DNA of 64,000 bases, from positions 3,726,782 through 3,790,781 of the forward strand of contig CM065699.1 in assembly GCA_017654935.2 (NCBI GenBank), given 5' to 3'. Shown piece after piece: positions 1-9,811 of this stretch. A program made the position numbers and the translations under genes. The DNA comes from Phymorhynchus buccinoides. Lineage: Eukaryota; Mollusca; Gastropoda; Neogastropoda; Raphitomidae. The notes under the pieces are model-generated. The model had not been told where the DNA came from and did not search any database. It saw only the letters and a program-made list of their open reading frames with translations. The stretch's first letter is position 1. Each line of letters starts with the position of its first letter.

Positions 1-225
1 TCCGTCAGTCCAGCAGTACTGCTTCTTTAGCCTTGACCACACTGTCTTTAACTACAGATAGAACACTCACAGCATAATGTTCCATCAGTGATGTCCAGCT
101 GTACTGCTTCTTTAGCCTTGACCACTGTCTTTACAGATAGAACACTCACAGCATAATGTTCCGTCAGTCCAGCTGTACTGCTTCTTTAGCCTTGACCACA
201 CTGTCTTTAACTCAACTCAGTCACA
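1..225 (-). repeat. Tandem copies of the TTC5 exon 4 donor edge
   Basis: About three head-to-tail copies (roughly 80-90 bp each) of a segment that, on the minus strand, matches the end of TTC5 exon 4 plus its donor. The copies still read [15 protein letters not shown] followed by a GTGAGT donor-like hexamer, with an estimated four-fifths base identity to the real exon end at 1207-1300. They lie downstream of exon 4 in transcription order, so they are intronic relics of exon-edge duplication. Confidence 0.75.
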
Positions 226-471
226 CAGAAAATGGCAGTTTCCCCCTCAGATCGCATCATTTTAGATAATTGTCTAAAGTTCGCCAAAAATCAAGGTCCT
301 ATAAATTAGTACACTTTTAATTTTGGAAACTTCTTACTTTGAAAGAGTGAGCCGCATATATTTCCCGATGTCAGTAATCTGATGCAATGCGCTTCGTCAG
401 GAAAAGAAAAACTTTCTCAATCAACCGCCTGACAACATTTTTATGACCTGTCTACTATCACAAAGCCAGTC
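226..471. other. TTC5 intron, nothing recognised
   Basis: AT-rich intronic sequence with no coding potential or repeat structure that I can name. Confidence 0.5.
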
Positions 472-1137
472 AAGTTTTGATAGACTTGGTTTGGTATATA
501 AATAAAAAATGTTTGTAAAGAGCATAATTCAAGGCTGTGTCAGATCAAGTAACATAGGCTAAAACACCAAGGCTCCATCAAAATATTGTTATGTTATACA
601 TAGTTAACGATGCGGGGATCGTCTTTAGCCATGACAAGCTCCTAGCATAACATCATCAGTCCAAAATCCCCCAAAGTCAGAGTGTGGCTGCCCATGTGGC
701 GAGGTAATAAAAAAACGGTCACACAAATAACATTCTCATCTATAGCTGATACACTTATACAAAAGTGTTCAAGTGCTTCCGCTGTTGGGATGATGCCTGG
801 AGTCTTTTAGCCAGGGTACGAAAACAACAAAACAACAAGAGCAAAATATAAGCTATAAACACTAACATTTCTTCCTTTAATGTTCGCATAAAGGGAACTA
901 TGTGGTCATCGCCATATTGGAATTACCGGTAAGCAAACTTTCAATTCAAAGAACTAAGGGAAGCAACTGCAAGAAGAAAGTCTGAGGATTCATATGAACA
1001 GCGAGTTATTTCCCTCTTATTGCATTACAAGGGACTGAAAATAGCCGAAATTGGTCGGAAAACTCCCTCCGACGTGACTCCAAACAATTGGAACAGTGTC
1101 GCAAACATGTCTCTGACGTGACTCCATTGAGTTGATC
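472..1137. mobile_element. Dispersed repeat F, copy 1 (with nested SINE-C)
   Basis: The outer parts (472-530 and about 840-1137) match 30165-30566 closely, including the shared blocks TTTTGATAGACTTGG and GGAAGCAACTGCAAGAAG. This copy is split by a SINE-like insertion at about 530-840 that the other copy lacks. The short direct repeats AGAGCATAAT and AGAGCAAAAT flank the insert and look like its target-site duplication. The element class is unknown. Confidence 0.6.
530..840 (+). mobile_element. SINE-C-like element with (AAC)n tail, copy 1
   Basis: Matches 44803-45107 along its length. It starts near AAGGCTGTGTCAG, contains GGAGTCTTTTAGCCAGGG, and ends in an AAC-rich tail. The same unit is inserted into two unrelated host repeats in this window, which shows it was mobile. 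The SINE assignment rests on size and tail only; I see no convincing box A/B. Confidence 0.55.
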
Positions 1138-1206
1138 CTTTGCTGACAATGCTCAGGGCTTCAGTATCATAATAAATATCGACATAACTATCCACACAAC
1201 ACTCAC

Positions 1207-1354
1207 ACCACGATGTTCCATCAGTAATATCCAGCTGTACGGCCTCCTTGGCTTTGAGCACGCTGTCTTTGATCCTCTGCTGACGTTCCTCGGGGCTTCC
1301 TTTCAGCTGTCTCATCACCATGGATAGGTTACGCAGTGACGTCTTGTTCTTCTC
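1207..1354 (-). CDS. TTC5: TTC5 exon 4
   Basis: 148 nt between acceptor CTCAG and donor GTGAGT. It encodes [19 protein letters not shown] to DGTSW plus one base. It enters in phase 0 and leaves in phase 1. Confidence 0.88.
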
Positions 1355-2636
1355 CTGAGAGAAAGTAAACACACATTACAAACTTATTATTCAAAGATTC
1401 AAATAGTGAGGCTAAGAGAGGAGACGACGAAATGGAACAAAGGCAGACAACTCTCTCTAATTAACTCCCCTCCACCAAAGTTGATTACGATAGCAACCAC
1501 CTAGCAAACTTATTATTGCTTAAACAAACATGCAAACGCATGTGCGCGCGCATACACACACACTTACATACACATGTGCATGCACACACACACACACACA
1601 GAGTGACACAGACACTTGCATACACATGTGTACACACACACACACATGCGTGCGTGCACACACACACACATACATATGCACAGACACACACACACCACAT
1701 AAATGCTTAGGAATAAATATGATTTTAATAATATTCATTGAATTAAAAACTCGATCAGCAAAAACGATGATACAGATAATGATAATAATGACACTGACAA
1801 TGACAACCAAGAGAGTCCACATACTCACATGGTTCAGGGCTCCACTAGACATGTCCCCTTTCTTCCAGTGACACTCCCCCAGCTGGCTATGATGATGATG
1901 ATGATGACACTGACAATCATGAAGGTCCATACACTCACATGGTTCAGGGCTCCACTAGGCATGTCCCCTTTCTTCCAGTGACACTCCCCCAGCTGGCTAT
2001 GATGATGATGACGATGATGATGATGATGACACTGACAATGACAATCATGAAGGTCCATACACTCACATGGTTCAGGGCTCCACTAGGCATGTCCCCTTTC
2101 TTCCAGTGACACTCCCCCAGCTGGCTATGATGATGATGATGATGACACTGATGATGATGATGATACACCCATGGTTCAGGGCTCCACTAGGCAATGACAA
2201 TCATGAAGGTCCATACACCCATGGTTCAGGGCTCCACTAGGCATGTCCCCTTTCTTCCAGTGGCACTCCCCCAGCTGGCTATGATGATGATGATGATGAC
2301 ACTGACAATGACAATCATAAGGTCCATACACCCACATGGTTCAGGGCTCCACTAGGCATGTCCCCTTTCTTCCAGTGACACTCCCCCACCTGGCTATGAT
2401 GAAGCAGTTCATAGCGCCAGACATGTCCCCTTTCTTCCAGTGACACTCCCCCACCTGGCTATGATGATGATGATGATGATGATAAGGTCCATGACACTGA
2501 CAATGACAATCATAAGCGTCCACACACCCACATGGTTCAGGGCTCCACTAGGCATGTCCCAATTTCTTCCAGTGGCACTCCCCCATGGTGGGCTCCACTA
2601 GGCATGTCCCCTTTCTTCCAGTGATCCCCCATGGGT

Positions 2637-2670
<34 letters not shown>

Positions 2671-2759
2671 CACTGACAATCATAAGGTCCATACACTCAC
2701 ATGGTTCAGGGCTCCACTAGGCATGTCCCTTTCTTCCAGTGGCACTCCCCCAGCTGGTT

Positions 2760-2805
<46 letters not shown>

Positions 2806-2892
2806 CCAGTGACAATCATCCCATACACTCACATGGTTCAGGGCTCCACTAGGCATGTCCCCTTTCTTCCAGTGACACTCCCCCAGCTGGCT

Positions 2893-2929
<37 letters not shown>

Positions 2930-4440
2930 CACTGACAATGACAATCATGAAGGTCCATACACCCACATGGTTCAGGGCTCCACTGAAGCAGTTCATAGCG
3001 CCAGACATGTCCCCTTTCTTCCAGTGGCACTCCCCGAGCTGGTTCCAGGCATCCACCGATTTAGGGTCCAGCTTGACCGCCTTGGACAGCGCCTCAAAGG
3101 CCTCTGCGCTGAACTGACCGCCCACGTTCAGCGTGCGCCCGCGCAGCAGAAAGTAGTCCGCCTTGTTCTGAAGTCTGTCTGAAAACGGATGGACACCAAT
3201 TGTGACCAAATAAGTTTTTTTTACCTGAGTTGTTTTTGCCTGATTCAGTGATTGATTAAAGCAAGATCATGTTGAACATGACACAAGTATTGTACTAAAA
3301 TTACTAAGAATATTTGCTATGCCTAATAAGTCTAACATCTGACCAAGGGAATTTATAACAGTAACAAAGAAGGAAAAAGGTTAAAATAAAGGCCCAAAAA
3401 ACAACCCAAACACTCTCACAATAATATAAAGCAACCTGCCATGAACACACACACTTCTAATTAAAAGACACAGTGTACCCAAGATATCATCAATCCATCA
3501 GCTTTACTTTAAGCTTGCAGAACATGTAGCATGTGTTTTTAACCCTTTCGTAATGGTAAGCAATGTTGCATTTCTGCACCACACCGATTTAACGCCCATG
3601 TCACTAGTAAAACTAAAAGCCATGAAATTAGCGCCTGTTATCAAATAACCTTATGTTGTTAATTGTGGGGGATAAGGAAAGGCCTTGTTTGATACAGGTC
3701 ATAGGCCTTCACAGTACATAGTGATAGGTTAATTGGGATATCACAGTACTGATAGTGATGACCTTATGTTGTTAATTGGAATGGGGGTATATAGTGAAAG
3801 GCCTTATGTTGTTACAGGTGGGGGATAGGAAAGGCCTTATTTGACACATGTCATAGGGGGATTCACAGTACTGATAGTGATGACCTTATGTTGTTAATTG
3901 TGGGGGATAAGGAAAGGCCTTGTTTGATACACATGATAGGGGGATTCACAGTACTGATAGTGATGACCTTATGTTGTTAATTGTGGGGGATAAGGAAAGG
4001 CCTTGCTTTGATACACATGATAGGGGGAATCACAGTACTGATAGTGATGACCTTATGTTGTTAATTGTGGGGGATAAGGAAAGGCCTTGCTTTGATACAC
4101 GTGATAGGTGGATTCACAGTACTGATAGTGATGACCTTATGTTGTTAATTGTGGGGGATAAGGAAAGGCCTTGCTTTGATACACGTGATAGGGGGACTCA
4201 CAGTACTGATAGTGATGACCTTATGTTGTTAATTGTGGGGTATAAGGAAAGGCCTTGCTTTGATACATGTGATAGGGGGATTCACAGTACTGCAGGTGCC
4301 AACTTTTCTTTACCCAGGCAAGTTTGACAGAAATGTTTGGCTGAAAAATAGCTGGCATCAAAAAGGTTAAGGCCTTCTCCTGATTTATTTTTATTAGTAG
4401 TAGCATATAGTAGTAGTAGTAGTAGTAGTAGTAGCATAGC

Positions 4441-4489
<49 letters not shown>

Positions 4490-7400
4490 TAGTAGTGTTA
4501 GGGACAGGCTTCTTAACTCATTCAAGTCATATATGTCCGGAATTAATAGATAACTGTCAATTTGATGCATTTGCTTCAAGGAAAGTAAATCTGTGCACAT
4601 GATACCTTGGTCACTTCTAAACTCGCTTCGCTCCCTTAAACCATAATTTTGCCTCTGACTTTGCTTTTGTAGAGGTTTGTTGTGGGGTACCCAATCGGTG
4701 TAGACAGTTTTTCTATATACAGTCTAAAAAAAAGTCTGATCTACCACTTCCCTATGTCTAAACCTGAAGTAAAAACCTGTAATCTTCTTTCATTTATCCA
4801 TTTGTTTATGTATGTTTTGTTTGTGTGTATGGCTGGAGTGATTTGTGAGTTTTTTTAATAATTCAAAATCGTTGCGATGCGAATGAGTTAAAGCCTCGCG
4901 GCCTATAAAACGTCCCCTTTTGGGCACTGACATCTGTACAATAATAATGGATTTAGTAACCCCCCACCCCACCCATACACACACACATCTCGATTTCTAT
5001 TTTGATTTTTTACATTGATTACGTTGATTTTTTACACATATATTGCAAAACAATATGCCCCCAAATTGAAAGGAATGTTCCTTACCTTTCATTTCATCCA
5101 GTTTCTCTAGCGTTTCTCTCATCTTCTTCTCCACATCCTGGGCCTTCTGCGCCATTTTCTCCACCCCACAATGCACCACATACTGGTCTCGGAATTCATA
5201 AAGACTGTCCACCAGATTCTGAAAATAACAACAAAATGTGTATAGCTCTAGCAGACCTGTTTACCCTTATAATGAACCTGGAATTTGCCACAGAAAAACC
5301 TGGAATTTGAGGGAAAACCCCAGAATTCACATCGGTACATGACTCGCCATAAAACACTGATTTAATTGCCATGCTTCGACATGTTCAGTGATGTCGCTTA
5401 TAGTATACCGCCATGCGGAATTTTTAAGTCCATGTTGCAGTACTTGCAGTGTGCATGCACGTCTCCCAAACGCGAACTTGTTATTCCTGGCACTTTCAAA
5501 TACTTTTGAGAAAACTTCTGCTTCACTTTTGGCCGTTTCACCGTATGACTGCTGTCGTTTGTCGAAGATTTCTGGCGCTTGCCGCCTGCGGTTGACTTGC
5601 CTGACGACATGTTTGGCGCAAAACTACAATCTCTGCCAACAAGAAATACTATCATTGGTTGAGGGGGGTCCACGCACCAATGAAAAATCACGTCTCAGAA
5701 CTCCAAGGTTTCGGTCAACCCTTGCGTCTTTTCATACAAACGGAAACAAATGGCCACAGAAATAAATAATAGACATTTTTTCGAAATTCCAGGATTCACC
5801 CGGAATTTATTATTTTACCCAGAATTTTTGCAAATTCACGGGATAATTCTGGCAAAACCGGAAGGGTAAACAGGTCTGCTCTAGCCACATTTAGAACCAT
5901 GGCATAAAGGAGATAGTTGACTGGAAAAAAAGATGGACAGATTGGCCTTTTTCTTTCTTGATGATCTTATCTTGCAAGCAAAAATGTGAATTTTGCAGAT
6001 TTTATGAATCAGGACTCCCAGGGACCCCCATTTGGGGGTCTATGAAGTACTTAAATTCTAAAGGACTCTCTAAAAGAAGGTGCAGGGGGTCCCAGGGATG
6101 CACTAGAACAATTCTTTTTAGCATTTGTAATGCCACTGGGACTCTCTATTCCGCCTCTGGGACCCTCTAATATACTGTAAGTGAAGGAGTCCTTGGGACC
6201 CCTTGTTTTGCGGGACGATTGGGAGCCCTGTGAATGTATTAGAGTATATAGCAATACACAGTGGTTATTACAGGGTTGTTGCAACACTCGGACCATGTTC
6301 AAGGATAACAGTTACTCTTGGTAGTAAATCTTTCATTTCTTATTGTATTTCTTATTTCGTATAATTATATTTAATGCATCAAGGTTTTGTTAAATAAGGA
6401 ATAGGGTTAGGAATACAGTCAGGAACATAAGAGTCAATGTTAGTAGTTTATCAAGCCACTTTGCGCATAATTTGTTTTGTTTTTTTGTTTGCGTCTCATG
6501 ATTGAGCCTTGTAATCGTAGTCTGGAGAATCAGGGTTACTCTCGTCTTAAAATGTTAAGACAAATACCAAGGCATATTCGCCGTTTGTTCCACATAGGAA
6601 ATGACGCGTGTGAAAGGTCAAGGTCAATGACAGCGCGTGCGCATTTCCGTTTTCAAACTGAACAGAAGACGGACTCAAATACAACAATGTGATTCTTGCT
6701 TGTTGTAAGCTGATTTAAGTGCTAAATCTTATGTATATTTTACTTCATACGACCAACGGCATCAGAAAACTACTTATGTTTGCTTCAATGTTTAAAAATG
6801 TAAGTGTTAATTTTTCACATGTGTGGTTTTGAAACTTACTAAAAATCTAGGCTTTTGAAAGGTTGTCTTATCTATGGATCTATGCACAAGACGATTGACG
6901 TATTGATGATGATTACTCTAATAAATACGTCAATGCACGAGACGAGCCCATAGTAAGGGGGCGCCGGAAAGCCAAAATAAGAGGCTTTCTTCGACTGAAA
7001 GGGTTTTTTAACGCAAAAACAAATATTTAAGAGCTTCTTTTCTCAAAGAAAGCTACATAATAGTTTCTACAGACACACTATCCGTGAATACTGTTTTTCT
7101 TGAATATTGGTAGAGTTCTGTCCAGCTTTCAATCATCTTGATTGTTGGAAGAAAGATGTTACAAATTTCTGTATTTGAGTCATGAGTGAAAAAATAGACC
7201 AATGTTTCAACAAAATCGTACCTATTTTTTCAAACTATTGACAGAAAACGCATGTTTATGTTAGGCCCGATATGTATCTTGGCCCAATACGTATCGGGCC
7301 GTGGCCCAATAGAGAGTTCCGTATTGGGCCAGACCAATACGAAACACCTTATCGGGCCAGGCCCAATAGAGAAAAAAAGGTGTGTTTTCTATCGGGCTGG

Positions 7401-7943
7401 ACCGTCACATATTGGTCGGCTCGTCACGTATTGGTCTGTTTGTGTCTCCCTGTGTGTTTTTCTGTCTGTGTGCCTGTCCCTCTGTCTGTTATTTGTCTGT
7501 CTCTCTGTCAATCTCTGTCTGCTCTCTGTCTCTCAAGTAAAAAGGCCGACCTTATCAGCACGACAGTTAGGGTTAGGGTTAGGTAAATGGTTCAAGTACA
7601 GAAAAAGTGAAATTTCTGGTTGTCGCAAATACACACTCTCATAGTAGCGGGCGATTTATTTGACTGAGCGACTTTTTTGACTGCGACACACCAGCCCAAA
7701 CCTGCAGAGTCCAGCGTTACGCTGCACGCACACAACAGTGGTGACAACACACACTCACTCAGCCACTGTTGAAAAGTTATGGAAATCGAAATAGAAACAA
7801 CTCCTTGAATGAATGCCTTGAAATAAAAGTGACTGCCTGGTTAGACTAAACGTTTCAGGCTTTTCAACTAAAGGCCTCCACTAGTAACAAACCTGCGCAG
7901 TAAACGTTTCCAACGACACTGGGCCTGAAGCGTCGTCTGCCAT
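1207..7943 (-). CDS. TTC5: TTC5 (tetratricopeptide repeat protein 5, Strap), 5' part
   Basis: Four exons (7893-7943, 5086-5218, 2967-3178, 1207-1354) join in frame to 181 codons, beginning [14 protein letters not shown]. The family protein is about 440 residues with N-terminal TPR repeats and a C-terminal OB fold; the window stops within the TPR part. Family-typical stretches are [32 protein letters not shown] (a TPR helix pair), [18 protein letters not shown] and [11 protein letters not shown]. From established knowledge, TTC5 binds nascent tubulin at the ribosome to trigger tubulin mRNA decay, and acts as a stress-responsive p300/p53 cofactor. Every junction has GT-AG sites and matching phase (0, 1, 0, then T|). 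Exon 4 ends ...DGTSW plus T, expecting a Tyr completed by the next exon beyond base 1. It is head-to-head with Sac1. Exons 3 and 4 both have tandem copies of their donor edges downstream. Confidence 0.9.
1555..1700. repeat. (CA)n-rich microsatellite
   Basis: Imperfect CA/CATG dinucleotide tract in the TTC5 intron. All open frames across it are low-complexity His/Thr or Cys/Val and are not genes. Confidence 0.85.
1811..2966 (-). repeat. TTC5 exon 3 donor-edge array with ATG/ATC tracts
   Basis: About nine degenerate copies downstream of the true exon 3 end at 2967. Each holds, on the minus strand, [12 protein letters not shown] then SGALNH and a GTGAGT or GTGGGT donor, followed by a short conserved spacer and a GAT/ATC trinucleotide tract whose length differs per copy. 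Most copies share an 18-nt in-frame deletion relative to the real exon (the GAMNCF region is absent). Two copies near 2400-2450 keep it. Confidence 0.85.
2967..3178 (-). CDS. TTC5: TTC5 exon 3
   Basis: 212 nt, acceptor TTTTCAG, donor CAT|GTGGGT. It encodes [14 protein letters not shown] (Asp split with exon 2) to CFSGALNH and contains a canonical TPR helix pair. A second AG four bases further in (exon start 3174) would break the frame. Confidence 0.9.
3543..4366. mobile_element. piggyBac-like MITE, copy 1, with internal 84-bp array
   Basis: Flanked by TTAA on both sides (3539-3542 and 4367-4370), with ends CCCTTTCG and AAAAAGG. Its sequence next to the left end matches the two other TTAA-flanked copies at 18082 and 43570. 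The middle (about 3650-4300) is expanded into roughly eight copies of an 84-bp unit containing ACCTTATGTTGTTAATTG. The 84-bp period keeps a frame open (3920-4327), which is not a gene. Confidence 0.65.
4397..4490. repeat. (AGT)n microsatellite
   Basis: Trinucleotide AGT/TAG tract with one or two interruptions in TTC5 intron 2. Confidence 0.9.
4500..5085. other. TTC5 intron 2, nothing recognised
   Basis: AT-rich sequence ending at the exon 2 donor. I see no repeat family or coding signal. Confidence 0.5.
5086..5218 (-). CDS. TTC5: TTC5 exon 2
   Basis: 133 nt, acceptor TTTTCAG, donor AAAG|GTAAGG. It encodes [13 protein letters not shown] to LEKLDEMK plus one base. The N-terminal helical region aligns with the vertebrate LVDQLYSFRD segment. 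Confidence 0.9.
5252..5878. mobile_element. hAT-like DNA transposon, 627 bp, 6-bp TSD
   Basis: Perfect 17-bp terminal inverted repeats CAGACCTGTTTACCCTT, flanked by the direct repeat CTCTAG at 5246-5251 and 5879-5884. It lies in TTC5 intron 1, 34 bp upstream of the exon 2 acceptor. Inside is a short minus-strand ORF with a zinc-finger-like segment. The CAG terminus and zinc finger suggest hAT. The TSD is 6 bp rather than the usual 8, so the subfamily is uncertain. It is non-autonomous. Confidence 0.8.
5398..5610 (-). pseudogene. Truncated transposon protein with BED/C2H2-like finger
   Basis: About 70 codons from [13 protein letters not shown] to a stop. A basic N-terminus with KRPKVKQKF is followed by [17 protein letters not shown], resembling the N-terminal zinc-binding segment of hAT-type transposases, where CxxC is followed by HGG. 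No DDE catalytic domain follows. It lies wholly inside the transposon at 5252-5878, so it is a remnant of its coding region and not a host gene. An earlier in-frame Met at 5691 is less likely to be the start. Confidence 0.5.
6010..6230. mobile_element. MITE, 221 bp, TSD TGAAT
   Basis: Ends CAGGACTCCCA and, inverted, CAGGGCTCCCA. Flanked by the perfect 5-bp direct repeat TGAAT at 6005-6009 and 6231-6235. It is G/C-rich and non-coding, and lies in TTC5 intron 1. Confidence 0.65.
6240..7250. other. TTC5 intron 1, nothing recognised
   Basis: AT-rich sequence. I find no exon, tandem array or named repeat. Confidence 0.5.
7258..7440. repeat. Cluster of GGCCC-AATA / TATT-GGGCC inverted motifs
   Basis: Some ten short motifs of the form GGCCCAATA, GGCCCGATA or their reverse complements in both orientations within 180 bp. 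They can form several alternative hairpins. Origin unknown; part of TTC5 intron 1. Confidence 0.6.
7567..7583 (+). repeat. Short interstitial telomere-like repeat
   Basis: TTAGGGTTAGGGTTAGG, nearly three metazoan telomere units, in TTC5 intron 1. It may be chance or a double-strand-break repair scar. Confidence 0.5.
7893..7943 (-). CDS. TTC5: TTC5 exon 1 (start codon)
   Basis: 17 codons, [17 protein letters not shown], from ATG at 7943 to donor CAG|GTTTGT. The acidic start resembles the family's N-terminus, and phase 0 joins to exon 2. The first ATG is the only in-frame Met upstream of the donor. Confidence 0.8.
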
Positions 7944-8050
7944 GTTTCATGCAAGAGATTCTATTTACCGAAACCAACCAAAACGAAACGAAACAACTCA
8001 ATCCCAAACGAATCCTCGCTAAGTGTTTGTGCATGCGTGCGTGGGCGCGC

Positions 8051-8081
<31 letters not shown>

Positions 8082-8361
8082 TGTGCGTGTGCGTGCGTGT
8101 GTGTGCGTGCGTGTGCGCGTGTGTGCGTGCGTGCCCGCCACGGTGTGCGCGTGTGCAAGCGTGAGTGCGTTTAATGAATAGGCGATTGGCCCATGTCACT
8201 GGGGGTGGTTACAAAACCATTGTCAAAACACCTAAACGAATATTAAGGACGTTTGGTGAAAAAAGACGAAAACCCATCCTTGCAGAAAGTAAACTTAATT
8301 GTCTGCCCTTTTCATATACTCTTCTGAAGACCGAAAACACAGTTAGTATCCAATTGCCAAC
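7944..8361. promoter_or_regulatory. Divergent TTC5 / Sac1 promoter region
   Basis: Only 418 bp separate the two start codons, so both 5' UTRs and promoters must lie here. I see no TATA box. An ATTGG (inverted CCAAT) is at 8185-8189 and a CCAAT at 8350-8354. An alternating GC then GT tract fills about 8037-8164. Transcription start sites cannot be placed from sequence alone. Confidence 0.6.
8037..8164. repeat. Alternating (GC)n(GT)n tract in the divergent promoter
   Basis: A run of GCGC turning into GTGT/GCGT. Alternating purine-pyrimidine sequence of this kind is Z-DNA-prone (established property). It lies between the two start codons. Confidence 0.85.
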
Positions 8362-8387
8362 ATGGCTGTCCACGAAGTTCTTCGTCT
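8362..8387 (+). CDS. SACM1L: Sac1 exon 1
   Basis: ATG then AVHEVLRL (last codon split), donor CT|GTAAGT. Matches the short N-terminus before the HIT..EKF block of the family. Confidence 0.85.
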
Positions 8388-9743
8388 GTAAGTGGGCGTT
8401 TTTAACTGTACCGGTTTAATTGGGTTTTGTATTGCAATAATTGTGTATCAGTACTTTTAAACTAGGATCAGCACAGGTCGCTATGCGTTTTTCTTGAATC
8501 AGTTGCTCAGTTTAGGCTGATGGCTGCTCCCCAAAAGGGGTAAGAGCAGTTTTTCAACCGATTGCTTGTGCGTCACACATTCACTGATTCAGTCATACGA
8601 TCAGATCATTTACATTTAATCTTTACATCTTGACTACCACGATTACAAGCAATTGCTATTTCATATGTGAATGAATATAAGTAAACGACGATGATATTTC
8701 AGTGTTCAACTCCGTTGCGACCAGAAGTTAGCACCTGCAACGTATGATCCTGATTGTAAATTGTTCTTGGCTGTGGAGGATTTTGTGTGTGTTTGTTTTG
8801 TGTGCGCATTTATTTGCGCGCATGTGTGTGTGTGTAGGTTGATGAGGTGAATACACAAATCATAGCTTGCCCTGCAGTGTTAAATAGTACTTGCTGAAGG
8901 TGATTTGAATGCTCAACTGTCTCAAGGCATTTGATAATAATAATAATTAATAACATTAGCCCATGCTCAAGGTGATTTGAATACTCAACTATCTCAAGGC
9001 ATTTGATAATAATAATAATAATAATAATAACATTAGCCCAAATGAGCCCAAAGTGCTTTACAACCAAGTGTTCAACAATAAGTAGACAACAAAATATATA
9101 ATTCAAGAATGACATAGCCAGCAACAACACATGCACATAGCAGCACACACATACAGACACACTCCCCCCCCCCCCCCCCCCCCCCCACATACAGGTCAGG
9201 TCAGGTCAGACCAGGCTTTTAGGGCAGCCAGTCCTCGCTGCCTTTTGATGTGACCTTTTTTTTGTTTGTTTGTTTTGAACAATGATTTTGTTTTGCAATT
9301 TGATTGGCACAACTGTGACGCTTTTTTAGCAATTCTCATTGGTACATTAATCATAATCAAATTTCAATACAGCAATTTCGGGATCACTATCATGGAGGTT
9401 TTTGAAATTGTTGATGTTAGAACAATAGAAGCAAGTTGAGCTTGTGCAGAGAGATTAAATGTTCCAGTACTGAGTTACTCTGTTAGAAAATAAGTTTTTC
9501 CTCATGTTACTAACATTGTTAGTTCTGCTAACTTTTTAAAAAAGAACTGAAACAAAAAGAAAGTTGTGCTTATGATGTTTTCAGACACATAACGTCTGAG
9601 AAGTTTATTGTGGAGCCCCGCAGCAGCGAGGATGGAGAGCTTCTCATCATCGACAGAGTCACACAGGAGATCACACTGCAAGGTACCGTAGAGAACTAGG
9701 GGAAGAATACGTCATCAATTAACTATTCGGTAAAGGTCAAGAT

Positions 9744-9811
<68 letters not shown>

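Noticed and set aside
5398..5691. Host zinc-finger gene
   Set aside because: It lies wholly between perfect terminal inverted repeats with a target duplication; a transposon remnant is the simpler reading.
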